DNA of 24,821 bases from an uncultured Victivallales bacterium (lineage in GTDB: Bacteria; Verrucomicrobiota; Lentisphaeria; Oligosphaerales; JAFGRS01), in assembly GCA_903834675.1 (NCBI GenBank), contig CAILKC010000072.1, positions 1 through 24,821 on the forward strand. Reading direction: 5' to 3'. The notes beneath the pieces were generated by a model. The model did not search any database. It saw only the letters and a program-made list of their open reading frames with translations, and had not been told where the DNA came from. Below are positions 1-9,375 of this stretch, in pieces. The position numbers were made by a program, and so were the translations under genes. Every line of letters begins with the position of its first letter. Within the stretch, counting starts at the first letter, position 1.

Positions 1-567
1 AAAGAGGCGGGTAAAGGCACGGGACTTGGGCTCGCGACGGTGCATGGGATCGTGACCCAGCATGGTGGCCACATCGAGGTCATGAGCGCACCGGGCCGTG
101 GCACCACGGTGACGGTGTATCTGCCGCGGACCGCGGCGGTCGCCGTGGCGGCGCCGGCGGTGCCCGCCGGGGCAGACGCCAAGGCCCCTGGGGACGGCGT
201 TCCGGTCACCGTGCTGGTAGTGGAGGACGCCGAGGATGTGCGCACCTTCGTCTGCCGGGTGCTGCCGCCGCAGGGGTTTCGGGTCCTTTCGGCGGCCACC
301 CCGGCCGAGGCGTTTCGGATCGTGCGGGACGCTCCGCTTCCCATCAGCGCCCTGCTTACCGACGTCATTATGCCTGGCCTCAATGGCCGGGAGCTGTATC
401 GTCGGCTGCTGTCGACCCGGCCGGGGCTGAAGGTGCTTTACATGTCCGGCTACCCGGCGGACGTGATCGCGAGTCAAGGGGTGCTTGATCCCGGGGTGCA
501 TTTCATCGCCAAGCCCTTCGAGATCAAGGACCTGGTTGCCGCACTGCGGGAGGTGCTTAAGGCGTGA
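1..567 (+). CDS. Hybrid sensor histidine kinase, C-terminal fragment with receiver domain (5' end outside window)
   Basis: The reading frame is open from base 1, so only the C-terminal 188 residues are present. Residues 4-11 (GKGTGLGL) are the glycine-rich G2 box of a histidine kinase ATPase domain, followed by the usual final strands of that domain (GGHIEVMSAPGRGTTVTVYLP). An Ala/Pro/Val-rich linker leads to a CheY-like receiver domain from about residue 69. It has the acidic pair Glu75-Asp76, the phospho-acceptor Asp121 (LLTDVIMPG, bases 361-363) and the conserved Lys171 (IAKPF). The family autophosphorylates on a His upstream of the ATPase domain and passes phosphate to the receiver Asp. 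The sensor part is not visible, so the signal is unknown. No output domain follows the receiver. The next gene starts 100 bp downstream and has no obvious functional link. Confidence 0.9.
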   Translation, partial: KEAGKGTGLGLATVHGIVTQHGGHIEVMSAPGRGTTVTVYLPRTAAVAVAAPAVPAGADAKAPGDGVPVTVLVVEDAEDVRTFVCRVLPPQGFRVLSAATPAEAFRIVRDAPLPISALLTDVIMPGLNGRELYRRLLSTRPGLKVLYMSGYPADVIASQGVLDPGVHFIAKPFEIKDLVAALREVLKA

Positions 568-667
568 GGCGTCCCCGCCGCGCCTGGCCCGGGCCGGTCG
601 ACAGCGGACCTTGGTCGAGGGGGCGTGGATCGTGGTGATGGCGTAAAGCTGAAGAGGATCCAGCGGT

Positions 668-1975
668 ATGAGCAGCAACAACTCCGCGCTGCCGTTGCGC
701 GAGTCCAGAGCCTGGGCGCCCCGAAGCGCGATCGCGCCAGAGACCAGCGCGCCGACGGCGGACGCCTTCGTGGCACGCTCCAACGGCAGCGCCGGCTGCT
801 ACGGCGGTTGGGACCTGGTCTTTGCGGCCCCCAGCACGCCTTGGGTGACCGTGCGCGTGGTGGCGCAGCCGGATGGCCTTGAGCGCGGCCTGGACTCACT
901 GCGGGCGGCGTTGTTCTGGAACGAGGACACCGCCTACTCGACCCTGCGTTGGGAACCGGTGCTGGCGCTGGGCGAGACGGCGGCGGGGGTCGTCTTCGAA
1001 GGCCGGGCGCCTGTCCCACCCGGCGCGCACAGCCTGGTGGTACGGCTGCTGCTGTGCTGGTCGGCGCGCGGTTCGGTGACCTGGCGGGAGGCGAGCGCGC
1101 AAGGCACCGCGGCGCCGCCGCCGCGGCGTTGGCGCCTAGCCGCGGGCGCCGGACCGCTGCCAGGGGGGCCGCGGACGCTGGCCACGAACACGGAAGCCTA
1201 CCTCGGGTTCTGCCGGGAGGCGGCGGCCAAGCAGGCTGACCTGCTCTGCCTACCCGAGGTGATGCTAAGCACGGGGCTGCCGAGCACTCCCGAAGCGATC
1301 CTGGCGCAGGCGATTTCGATTCCGGGCCCGGAGACGGAGCCCTTCCAGGCGTTCTGCCGGGAGAACCGGATGGTGTTGTGTTTCTCGGCCTGGGAGAAAC
1401 AGGCCGAATTGGTGCATAACACCGCCTTCATCATCGGTCGCGATGGAAACCTGGCAGGCACCTACCGCAAAGTGCATCTGGCCAGCCCGCTCGAACCCTG
1501 GTGGGGGGTCACCCCGGGTCATGACATCCCCGTGTACGAGGTGGAGGGCGCCCGCATCGGCATGAACATCTGCATGGACTCGTCGGTTGAGGAATCGGCT
1601 CGAGTGCCGGGCGTGCTTGGAGCCGAGATACTCTGCATGCCCATCATGGGCGACCACCGTGCCGTCACGGGCTGGACCGGCGGCCCGAGTGACTGGGATG
1701 TGGACCGCTGGCGGGCCATTCAGCAGGTCCGCGCCATGGACAACCAGGTGTGGATGGTCATCAGCGTCAATGGTGGGCCGGGCACCTGCATCGTCTCGCC
1801 GACCGGCGAGGTCGTCGACATGCTGCAGGGGCGGCGGCGAGTGGTGCTGGCCGACATCGACCTTGCCGAGCCGCCGCGAAGCTGGCTATGGGCGACGTTC
1901 CGCAACGTGACCCCGTGGGTCCGGCGCACCCCGGCCTACGGGCCACTTCTAGGCGAAGGACAGATCCTGGGGTGA
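668..1975 (+). CDS. Carbon-nitrogen hydrolase (nitrilase superfamily) with an extra N-terminal domain
   Basis: The 435-residue protein has a nitrilase-fold amidohydrolase domain from about residue 150 to the end. The Glu-Lys-Cys triad is visible: Glu197 in LLCLPEVML, Lys268 in YRKVHL and Cys302 in NICMD. Family members cleave non-peptide C-N bonds in amides, ureido compounds or nitriles. The sequence most resembles the N-carbamoyl-amino-acid amidohydrolase / beta-ureidopropionase type, but the substrate cannot be read from it. The first ~140 residues are not part of the ordinary ~280-residue fold. They contain a strand-rich, Trp-containing segment (GGWDLVFAAPSTPWVTVRV ... LLCWSARGSVTWREAS) resembling a carbohydrate-binding-type beta-sandwich. 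No signal peptide is evident. The ATG at 668 is preceded by a GAAGAGGA ribosome site at about 650-657. Start choice is moderately sure because the N-terminus is low complexity. Confidence 0.88.
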   Translation: MSSNNSALPLRESRAWAPRSAIAPETSAPTADAFVARSNGSAGCYGGWDLVFAAPSTPWVTVRVVAQPDGLERGLDSLRAALFWNEDTAYSTLRWEPVLALGETAAGVVFEGRAPVPPGAHSLVVRLLLCWSARGSVTWREASAQGTAAPPPRRWRLAAGAGPLPGGPRTLATNTEAYLGFCREAAAKQADLLCLPEVMLSTGLPSTPEAILAQAISIPGPETEPFQAFCRENRMVLCFSAWEKQAELVHNTAFIIGRDGNLAGTYRKVHLASPLEPWWGVTPGHDIPVYEVEGARIGMNICMDSSVEESARVPGVLGAEILCMPIMGDHRAVTGWTGGPSDWDVDRWRAIQQVRAMDNQVWMVISVNGGPGTCIVSPTGEVVDMLQGRRRVVLADIDLAEPPRSWLWATFRNVTPWVRRTPAYGPLLGEGQILG

Positions 1976-2101
1976 GGCACGGACGTCAGGTTCGATGGCG
2001 TCTGGATGGCCATGAATGTATGGTGTCGCGCAAGGTTCGGAGCACAGGCCATGGGGTGGGCGATAGCCGCACCCTTGACAGACAAAGGAAAGGGGCGACA
2101 G

Positions 2102-2842
2102 ATGCGGGTCAATACGAGGTCCAGGGTGAACCGTAGCCGCAGTTTCACCCTGATCGAACTGCTGGTGGTCATCGCGATCATTGCCATCCTGGCAGCCATG
2201 CTTCTGCCCGCCTTGAGCAAGGCCCGCGAGAAGGCGCGCCAAGCCAGTTGCCAGGGCAACCTGAAGCAGCTCGGGTTGGCCGGCCTGATGTATGCGGATG
2301 ACTACGCTGAGTACTTCGTGGCCGGCCTGGCAGACTCACCAGGAGCCGGTCCCGGGCCAGTCGGCCGCACGACGTCCTTCAACGGCTACAAGATGAACCT
2401 GGACCAGCTCTACGCCTACTGCCAGGTCCTGGAGGTGTTCTTCTGCCCAAGTTTCGCGTCCACCGTCGGCTACTGCGATGCCTACGGCTGCAATCAGACC
2501 CTCAGCACGGACCAGCGTGCCCCCTCCCCGAACCAGGCCCCGGTCACGGTGGGGAAAGTCGGGAACCCCGCTGAGACGGTGTTTGCCCTCGATGCCGGTC
2601 CTTACATGGTCGCGGCCAGCAACCTCACCGGCCCGACCGGCAGTTTCTGGTACGTTCCCGGTACCGCGATGGGACGCGACCCCGCAGGCCTCTCGCCGGC
2701 GCTGACCGGCACGCGGGCCACCGACTTCATCAGCGGTCGGCACAACCAAGGCGTCAACATCACCTACGCCGATGGCCATGTCGCCTGGCTGCACGGTGGC
2801 GTGATCTACGGCAATCGCGCCACCTTCCTCAGCATCAAGTGA
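2102..2842 (+). CDS. Type II secretion-like prepilin / pseudopilin with H-X9-DG C-terminal motif
   Basis: A 246-residue protein with a classical type IV prepilin N-terminus. A short basic leader ends at [20 protein letters not shown]: prepilin peptidase would cut just before the Phe, and Glu5 of the mature chain is present. It is followed by [25 protein letters not shown], the signature of the very large pseudopilin families of planctomycetes and lentisphaerae. The C-terminus has [18 protein letters not shown], the H-X9-DG motif of those families. The frame is open from an ATG at 2006, but the ATG at 2102 is preferred because AGGAAAGGGG lies just upstream and the prepilin leader starts there. 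Such genes occur in dozens of copies per genome and probably form surface or periplasmic pseudopili. The particular role is unknown. The gene stands alone here, with no secretion ATPase nearby. Confidence 0.9.
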   Translation: MRVNTRSRVNRSRSFTLIELLVVIAIIAILAAMLLPALSKAREKARQASCQGNLKQLGLAGLMYADDYAEYFVAGLADSPGAGPGPVGRTTSFNGYKMNLDQLYAYCQVLEVFFCPSFASTVGYCDAYGCNQTLSTDQRAPSPNQAPVTVGKVGNPAETVFALDAGPYMVAASNLTGPTGSFWYVPGTAMGRDPAGLSPALTGTRATDFISGRHNQGVNITYADGHVAWLHGGVIYGNRATFLSIK

Positions 2843-3073
2843 CTCCGAACCCTGGGATCGACGACCTCGCAACCAGCTGCCCGTCAAGGTGCTCCTGGTG
2901 CGGTTCGTCGGGCCGCTTCTGGGCGATTTTGGGGTGGGGCTGGGGTCGGCTCGGGGGATGTGCCAGAGAGCGACGCCGGGCTTGACGCGTGCCCTGAGGC
3001 CGCGGCAGAGCGGGCGGGTGGGACGGGTGGGTTTGTGTCTTGAATGAGTCCCCTGCGGCTGATGGAGATGCGG

Positions 3074-6000
3074 ATGTTGTTCATGCCGGTACGTTTCGGG
3101 CTGCTCGGCGCCAGTTTGGCCACGCTGGCCGTGGCCGCGGCCCCGCTCGAGAAGCGAGTGCTGTTGTTGGCAGGGAGCAACGACAGCTTCACGGCCCGCG
3201 GCCTGACGGCCTTGGGCGTACCCTTCGAACGGCGCTCCCCGGCGGACTACGCCCGGAGCTCACCTTTCCGTCATGACCTCATCATCTGGGGCCTGGACGA
3301 GTCCCGCGCCGAGCTGGCGCGGGACCCCGAGTCCGTCGCTGCTTTTCTCGCTGCCGGCGGCGTGCTGTTGTGCTTCCGATCCAGTGACGAAGAGGCCTGG
3401 CTGCCTTCACCCCTGCGCCGCGACAAGGCCTACCAATTCGGGCGTATTCTGTCCCCTGAGCATGCCGTGTTCACGACCCCACACCGCCTCGGCGAGGCCG
3501 ATCTTCGCGCCGTCCACGGCGGCAGCATCTACCGCGCTTTCCTGAGCCCGGGCACGGGTTGGGTACCTCTGCTCAGCGGCGGCGCGCCGCAGGACTGGGA
3601 CAAGACCCCCGAAGCCGCGTCTGGCCAGGAGCACTTCGGTCTGCTCGAGTTGCCGCTGGGCAGCGGGCGCCTGATCATGCTGCAGATGATCCCGGAGTAT
3701 CACTGGTTCAATGATTGTAAGGGTGACCGGGCCAGCGCGGGGGCGCGTTTCTTCGAGAACCTGATTACCTATGCCCTCGCCTGTGCCACCCCCCAGGCCG
3801 CGTCCCGGCTCGAGCCCGCGCTTCCGGCCGCCTTCGTTCAGGACCTTGATACCTTCATGGTGAAGCCCTGCGGCTTCGCCCCGGACCGCCCCCCTGCCCT
3901 CGACTGGACCGTGACCGCCAAAGGCCCCTACCAGGCCGCCCCTGACCGACGCGGCATCTGGACGGTCAGCCACGCCGATGTTCCCAGTATTCTCGGCAAC
4001 GCCTGCGAACTCACCCGTGAATTTCGCCGGCCGGCAGAGCGCGGCAACACGACCCTGAGCTGGTACTACAGCGACACCTATTGCGGCGGCACCGAACGGA
4101 TTCTCGGCGGCGCGGATCATGGCAAAGCAGCCTTCGCCAACGAGCGTAAAGCGTACCGTTTCGCCCAGGTTCTGGTCAACGGTCTCCTGGTCTGGGAACA
4201 GGACACCCACGGGCGCAATCCGCAGCCCGCGAGTCGGCGCTTTTACAATGTGGACATCGCCGCGGCGCTCAAGGCGAAAGAGGGCGACACCTACCGGGTG
4301 ACGTTGCGGGTGGAGGACCGCCTCGGCAGCGCTGACAAGCCCTTCGCGGTCGACGTCTTCTGGGGCGCCATCGGTCTGCTGGAAGGGGTGGCGCGCGTGA
4401 CCGCCACGCAACTCAGCGGTCAGACGGTCTTAGCGCTTGCGCCTGGGCAGAGCGTGTCGTGGCAGCCCGACCGACGCGCGGGCCAGGCGCGACTCGCGGT
4501 GCGTCTGCAAGACCGCCCGCAGGACCGCCCGGAGCTGGTGCTTTCGGTCGCCGGAAGCCCCCGGCAGCGCTGGCTTCTGAGCGCCGATGACCAGGGCTGG
4601 TACTGGGCCGTTTCAGAGCCTCTCGACCTGCCCGCCAATCCGTCTCTCAGTCTGGCCCTCGAGGGGGCCGCTGGCTCCGTCTGTCCCCTCCGCGAACTGG
4701 CTTTGATCCCCCTGTCGGTCACGGCGGCTCCCCTTGCGCTCGAGGCGCCCGTGCCTCTCGCGGTGCCGCACCGCGTGGCGCTGACGGTGCCCGAGAGCGC
4801 GGGCCTGGCTCGGACGGCAGAAGTGGCAACCCAAGGCATTCCGTTTGCGCCGGGGGCGTTGCCTGCCGCCGCCGCCCTGAGCTGCACCGACCAGGCCGGC
4901 ACGGCAGTGCCCTGCCAGGCCGCGCCGCTGGTGCTCTGGCCCGATGGCAGTGTGAAGGTGGCGCTGGTCAGTGTGCCGGTCACGGTCGAAGCGAACCGCC
5001 GCGCCGTCTATCACCTGGATCAGGCGCCAGGCCAGACGCCGCCGACTGGGCAGCTTACCGTCCGCGAACAGGGCGATGAGCTGGTCATCGACACCGGCGT
5101 GATCAGCGCCACGGTGAGCCGCACCCACGGCCGCCTGGTCGAGAGTGTCCGGCGGCACGATGGCCGCGAACTCAAGCGCGCCGACCAGGTCTGGGACCTC
5201 GCGCTCGAGGACGAGACCGGACGCGTCGTACGCAGCGGCGGACCGACCGTCACGGCGCTCGAGTTCGCCGACCGCGGACCCTTACGGCTGCTCCTGGTCC
5301 GCAAGGGCTCCCTGGCGGACGCCGCCGGGAACTGGATCGACTACCGGTTGCAGCTTGAGGCCACGGCCGGCTCGGAGGCGCTGCGCTGCGAGACCCTCAT
5401 CGTCAACCGCGAGGCCGGAGCCGGCGTCTTTCTGCGGCGCTGGTCGATGAACCTGGCAGGGCTGGCTACGGCGCCAGGGCGGGTCTGGCTGGGAAACGAC
5501 GAGTCGGCGCCGCTCTCGCCGGGCGCGGTGCTCTACCAGCATCGGGAGGACCGCCTAACCTGGACCGGCAAGCAGGGCGCCCGCGAGTGGGCCACGGGCA
5601 GCAGCCCGGGCTTCTTGCGTTCGGGCGGCATTGCCTTCGGCCCGCGCTGGTTCTGGCAGCGCTTCCCGCAGTGCCTGCGCTTCGAGGAAACGGGACTGCG
5701 GTACGACCTCATCTCCGCGCCCTACGACGAGCGCGACCTGCCCCGGCGCTGGCAGCAGCGTCTGGCCAAGACCACAGATCGCTACGAGGTGGGCGGCGTC
5801 GGGTACCCGCAGAGCCCCGGCAAGATGGGCCTGTTCCGCCTGGCGGCTGGGGAGGCGTTACATCAGGAAGTGCTCTTTGCGTTCGACGGCGCGACCGACA
5901 CGGCCGAGGTGCGGCCCGCCCTGGCGCCGCTGCTCGCTCGCCTGCGGGCCGTGCCTGACCCCGCCTACACCAGCTCAACCGCCGTCTTTGGCGAGTTTCA

Positions 6001-7777
6001 GCCTGCCGATGGGCTCTTCGGACACTACGAGACGAGCGTGGAGGCCGCCTACAAGGGCTACCAGGCCAAACGGCAGTCCCGCCGCGAGTACGGCTTCGAG
6101 AACTATGGCGACGATACCTTCGAGTGGGGCTACGGGCCAAGCTACACCTATTGGAGCAACAGCGAGTACGACCACCACCACGCCTTCCTGCTGCAATACC
6201 TGCGCAGCGGCGACCCACGCTGGTGGGAAGTGGCCGAAGAGCAGTCCCGGCAGTACCGCGATGTGGTCATCGTGCATGCCGGCACCGCGGAGATCAAGGG
6301 CGGCCCGCGTCACCACAATGCCACGGCCCTGTGGATGCCGCAGCACGAGGAGCAGTTCTGGGTGGCTGACCACACCGCCTCGGGCGCCAGTTGCGGTCAC
6401 AGTTGGGCCGAGGGCATGGTCGAGTACTGGCTGCTGACCGGCGACCCGTGGTCCGGCGAAGTCGTCCGCGATCTGGCGGATTGGTACTGCAACCGAGTTG
6501 AGAACAACGACTTCGGGGCCGGCGGACAGGAACGCGGTCCCGGCTGGGCGTTGATCGCCATCAGCGGTTTGACGGCGACCTTGCGGACTGAGCGCCTCCT
6601 GCGGGTCGGCAGCACCGTGGCCGAATGGATCGAGACCTGGCAAGACCCCCTGCGCGGCGTGATCTCCGTAGCCATTTCCGAACAGCCCAGTTACGAAGGC
6701 GGTTCCGTCTTCATGCATGGTATCGTGGGTCGGGCTCTGGGGCGCTGGGCGGAGGTCTCCGGCGACCCACGCGCCCGCCTGGCCTGCATCGGCATCGCCG
6801 AATGGCTGACCACCGAGCCCATGGGCGCCAGAGGCACCTTCTGGTACAAGCAGAGCCCGCAAAATAGCCGCAGTTACAGCCCGGACGGCCAGTGCCTCAC
6901 CGCGTTGACCTACGCCCAGCGTTTCAGCGGCGACCCCTGGTTCGGTGAGGTGGCGTTGGCGTTGTACCGGCAGACGGGCGCGTCGACTCGCTCGATGAGC
7001 TGGTACCCGCAAGCCCTGGCCCACCTGGCGCCGCTGATCACCCCCGCCGAGGTGATCCTGGAAGCCGAGTCCGTCACCGTGGCCCCGGGGGCGCCGCGAA
7101 CCCTCGACCTGCGCGTGCGGAACACCTCGGCAAAGCCCGTGCGGGCCGCAGTCCGGGCCCAGGCGCCGGCGCCGTTCACCCTCGAATCGGGGGCGCCCGT
7201 CATGATTGCCGCGGGCGAGACGAGGGCACTCGCCGCCAGCCTCGGCACGCGCTTGCCGACGGGACGGGCGCGCCTGCCGGTCACGGTGGATCTGACGCTT
7301 GCCGACGGGACGACCAAGACAGCGGTCGTCAGCGTCGAGGCACGGGCCATGGACCGGCTGGTCGAACTCTGGCTGGCCGCCGAACTGGCGGCCGTGACCC
7401 CACCGATGGTGCGCGAAACCCTCGATGGCAAGCCTTGTCTGCACACCCCACGCACGCCACAAACCGTGCTCAAACCGCGACCGCAGGACCCGCCGGAGGG
7501 CGGCTTGGCACAGTTCGAATTCGAGCTGCCTGTGGCCGGGCGCTACGCCTTTACGGCCGAGGTCTGGTGGCTCGACGAGCAGGGCAATTCGCTCTTTCTA
7601 AGCGTGGATGGCGGCCCCGACCAGTCTTTTGGCAACGCGGGCGCCATGAACCGCTGGATCCGCCTCGAGGCCACGCTGACCGACCTGGCCGCGGGCCGGC
7701 ACACGCTGCGGCTTCGCACCCGAGAGGACGGGGCGCGTTTGGCCGGAGTCATGATCGAGCGCCGACCCGCGCCCTGA
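3074..7777 (+). CDS. Giant secreted PcRGLX/YetA-like protein (exo-rhamnogalacturonan lyase-like), multidomain
   Basis: About 1,567 residues. A signal peptide (MLFMPVRFGLLGASLATLAVAAA) is followed by these approximate segments: 28-240, a ThuA / glutamine-amidotransferase-like alpha/beta domain (RVLLLAGSND ... DLIIWGLDES ... GRLIMLQMIPEYHW); 260-440 and 465-550, beta-rich modules; 570-655, an N-terminal RIFT-barrel type domain of the PcRGLX/YetA family (VATQGIPFAPGALP ... LWPDGSVKVALVSV); 660-970, a central beta-sandwich; 970-1320, an alpha/alpha-barrel segment (YGFENYGDDTFEWGYG, NSEYDHHHAFLLQYLRSGD, GGPRHHNATALWMPQHEEQF). The C-terminus has an adhesion-type beta domain (1325-1420) and a CBM-like domain (1430-1567). 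Family relatives cleave rhamnogalacturonan I exolytically; activity here is inferred. The frame is open from an ATG at 3044, but the ATG at 3074 has GGAG six bases upstream and gives the cleaner signal peptide. The likely location is periplasm or outside the cell. Confidence 0.85.
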   Translation: MLFMPVRFGLLGASLATLAVAAAPLEKRVLLLAGSNDSFTARGLTALGVPFERRSPADYARSSPFRHDLIIWGLDESRAELARDPESVAAFLAAGGVLLCFRSSDEEAWLPSPLRRDKAYQFGRILSPEHAVFTTPHRLGEADLRAVHGGSIYRAFLSPGTGWVPLLSGGAPQDWDKTPEAASGQEHFGLLELPLGSGRLIMLQMIPEYHWFNDCKGDRASAGARFFENLITYALACATPQAASRLEPALPAAFVQDLDTFMVKPCGFAPDRPPALDWTVTAKGPYQAAPDRRGIWTVSHADVPSILGNACELTREFRRPAERGNTTLSWYYSDTYCGGTERILGGADHGKAAFANERKAYRFAQVLVNGLLVWEQDTHGRNPQPASRRFYNVDIAAALKAKEGDTYRVTLRVEDRLGSADKPFAVDVFWGAIGLLEGVARVTATQLSGQTVLALAPGQSVSWQPDRRAGQARLAVRLQDRPQDRPELVLSVAGSPRQRWLLSADDQGWYWAVSEPLDLPANPSLSLALEGAAGSVCPLRELALIPLSVTAAPLALEAPVPLAVPHRVALTVPESAGLARTAEVATQGIPFAPGALPAAAALSCTDQAGTAVPCQAAPLVLWPDGSVKVALVSVPVTVEANRRAVYHLDQAPGQTPPTGQLTVREQGDELVIDTGVISATVSRTHGRLVESVRRHDGRELKRADQVWDLALEDETGRVVRSGGPTVTALEFADRGPLRLLLVRKGSLADAAGNWIDYRLQLEATAGSEALRCETLIVNREAGAGVFLRRWSMNLAGLATAPGRVWLGNDESAPLSPGAVLYQHREDRLTWTGKQGAREWATGSSPGFLRSGGIAFGPRWFWQRFPQCLRFEETGLRYDLISAPYDERDLPRRWQQRLAKTTDRYEVGGVGYPQSPGKMGLFRLAAGEALHQEVLFAFDGATDTAEVRPALAPLLARLRAVPDPAYTSSTAVFGEFQPADGLFGHYETSVEAAYKGYQAKRQSRREYGFENYGDDTFEWGYGPSYTYWSNSEYDHHHAFLLQYLRSGDPRWWEVAEEQSRQYRDVVIVHAGTAEIKGGPRHHNATALWMPQHEEQFWVADHTASGASCGHSWAEGMVEYWLLTGDPWSGEVVRDLADWYCNRVENNDFGAGGQERGPGWALIAISGLTATLRTERLLRVGSTVAEWIETWQDPLRGVISVAISEQPSYEGGSVFMHGIVGRALGRWAEVSGDPRARLACIGIAEWLTTEPMGARGTFWYKQSPQNSRSYSPDGQCLTALTYAQRFSGDPWFGEVALALYRQTGASTRSMSWYPQALAHLAPLITPAEVILEAESVTVAPGAPRTLDLRVRNTSAKPVRAAVRAQAPAPFTLESGAPVMIAAGETRALAASLGTRLPTGRARLPVTVDLTLADGTTKTAVVSVEARAMDRLVELWLAAELAAVTPPMVRETLDGKPCLHTPRTPQTVLKPRPQDPPEGGLAQFEFELPVAGRYAFTAEVWWLDEQGNSLFLSVDGGPDQSFGNAGAMNRWIRLEATLTDLAAGRHTLRLRTREDGARLAGVMIERRPAP

Positions 7778-7817
7778 GACCAGACCTCAAACCCCATCAC
7801 CGACGGAGTCAGCCTCC

Positions 7818-9245
7818 ATGATCAGCCAGGTTCTCGACCAGGAACAAATCCAGCGCATTCAGGCCGCCTCTCTGCGCATTCTCGAGCGTACCGGCATCGA
7901 GTTGCCGCACCCTGATATGTTGCAGCGCTTTGCGGCTGCGGGAGCCAGCGTGGACCTGGCCCGACAGCGCGTGCGTATCCCGCCCGAGCTGGTGGAGCGC
8001 TGCATCCGTCAGGCGGGCAAGTCGTTCACTCTCTACGGCCGGGACCGGTCCAGGACGGCTCGCTTCGGCCAGGGCTTCCGCAACTACAACAGCATCGCCG
8101 GCGAGGCGAGTTGGGTGGATCACGTCGGCGGCCCGCGGCGCTTCGCGACGCTGGCTGATGTGGCGACGGCGGCGCGCTTCGCCGACGCCATGGAGCACAT
8201 CAACGTGGTCGGGGCCATGGCGGATCCCTACGAGCTGCCGGCGCAGGGGCGCTGTGTCGAGGTCCTGGCCACGCTGGTCCGCAATACCACCAAGCCGGTC
8301 ACGTTCTGGTATCATGACCGGGCCTCGGCCCGCTTCCTCAACGATCTCCAGATCGCCCTGCGCGGCGACGAGGCGCGGGCCGCCCAGTACCCGCTCTGCT
8401 ACCCGTTCCTGGAGCCCATCAGCCCCCTGCGCTTTCCGTTCAACGGGGTTGATCTGCTGTACGAGACCGCCCGACTCAACCTACCCGTGCCTATCGGCCC
8501 CATGGCCCAGATGGGTCTCTCGGCCCCGATGAGCCTGGCCGGCACCATGGCCATTGAGAACGCCGAGATTCTGGCGGGTGTCTGCATCACGCAGCTCATC
8601 CGGCCCGGCCTGCCCGTGTGCTATGGCGGCATCTGCCACGCCTTCGACATGCGGACCACCCAGCTGATCTTCGCGGGCCCGGAACAGGCCATCTTCGGCG
8701 TCGCCATGACCCAGATGGGTAAGTCCTACGGCCTGCCGGTCTACATCAATGTCGGCCTGACCGACTCGAAGCGGCCGGATGCGCAGGCCGGACTCGAAGC
8801 CGGCGTCACCCTCGCCCTCGGCGCGGCGGCCGGTGCCGACATCTTTGGCCACCTGGGAATCTGCGGCGTCGACCAGGCCACCTCACTCGACATGCTGGTG
8901 TTGCAGCACGAGGTCATCTCCTATGTCGAAAGCGTCCTGCGCGACACCGCCTTCAGTGACGAGGAACTCGGGCTGGACCTGCTTGATGAACTCGGTCCGG
9001 GCGGCACCTTCATCGATCAGGAGCATACGGTGCGGCACCTGCGCCGGCAATTGTGGTTTCCGACCCTGCTCGACCGCGAGTTCTACCAGGCCTGGAAAGA
9101 CGCCGGCGCCGCCTCGGCCGAGGACCGTTGCCGCCAGCGCAAAGAAGACATCCTGGCCAACCACCACCCCGAACCGCTGCCGGACGAGGTCGAGAAAGGC
9201 ATCGCCGAGGTCGTGGCCGCGGCGCACCGACACTTGCGGGCCTAG
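7818..9245 (+). CDS. MttB-family corrinoid-dependent methyltransferase (non-pyrrolysine type)
   Basis: This 475-residue protein matches the trimethylamine methyltransferase family along its whole length: N-terminal QIQRIQAASLRILERTGIELPHP, then WVDHVGGPRRFATLADVA, MGLSAPMSLAGTMAIENAEILAG, INVGLTDSKRPDAQAG and the GHLGICGVDQATSLDMLVLQHE region. The family transfers a methyl group from a methylated amine to a cob(I)alamin-bound corrinoid protein. Archaeal MttB carries pyrrolysine at an internal UAG. This frame has no internal UAG and so belongs to the wider bacterial group, whose characterised members use quaternary amines such as glycine betaine. The substrate is not predictable from the sequence. 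GGAG at 7805-7808 lies nine bases before the ATG, 40 bp after the lyase-like gene, so co-transcription is possible. The stop codon is TAG, and readthrough would add only five residues. No corrinoid protein or reactivase gene is in the window. Confidence 0.92.
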   Translation: MISQVLDQEQIQRIQAASLRILERTGIELPHPDMLQRFAAAGASVDLARQRVRIPPELVERCIRQAGKSFTLYGRDRSRTARFGQGFRNYNSIAGEASWVDHVGGPRRFATLADVATAARFADAMEHINVVGAMADPYELPAQGRCVEVLATLVRNTTKPVTFWYHDRASARFLNDLQIALRGDEARAAQYPLCYPFLEPISPLRFPFNGVDLLYETARLNLPVPIGPMAQMGLSAPMSLAGTMAIENAEILAGVCITQLIRPGLPVCYGGICHAFDMRTTQLIFAGPEQAIFGVAMTQMGKSYGLPVYINVGLTDSKRPDAQAGLEAGVTLALGAAAGADIFGHLGICGVDQATSLDMLVLQHEVISYVESVLRDTAFSDEELGLDLLDELGPGGTFIDQEHTVRHLRRQLWFPTLLDREFYQAWKDAGAASAEDRCRQRKEDILANHHPEPLPDEVEKGIAEVVAAAHRHLRA

Positions 9246-9294
9246 GAGGTCGCATGGCCTTGAAAAGAACGCCTCGGATCGGCTTCGCGGAGCC

Positions 9295-9322
9295 TTGCAA
9301 GAGGCCTAAGGCGTGCCATAGT
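9295..9322 (+). promoter_or_regulatory. Candidate sigma-70-type promoter for the small basic protein gene
   Basis: TTGCAA (9295-9300) and CATAGT (9317-9322) are spaced by 16 bases. They resemble -35 and -10 hexamers and would give a leader of roughly 45 bases before the ATG at 9376. The assignment rests on hexamer similarity alone. It is supported by position, because the downstream gene has its own terminator and so may be a single transcription unit. Confidence 0.35.
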
Positions 9323-9375
9323 ACGGCCCTTGTGTGTTGGTCGGTTATGGAACCTACAGCGCAGGAGATCGCCAT

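Noticed and set aside
3407..4411. Leftward 334-codon frame inside the giant lyase-like gene, and a similar 495-codon frame at 5975-7462
   Set aside because: They are antisense shadows in high-GC DNA: no motif, no ribosome site, and the sense frame carries recognisable domains throughout.
9243..9260. Possible pyrrolysine decoding of the terminal TAG of the MttB-like gene
   Set aside because: The TAG is at the normal C-terminus; readthrough adds only five residues before a TGA, and no internal TAG exists where archaeal MttB has pyrrolysine.
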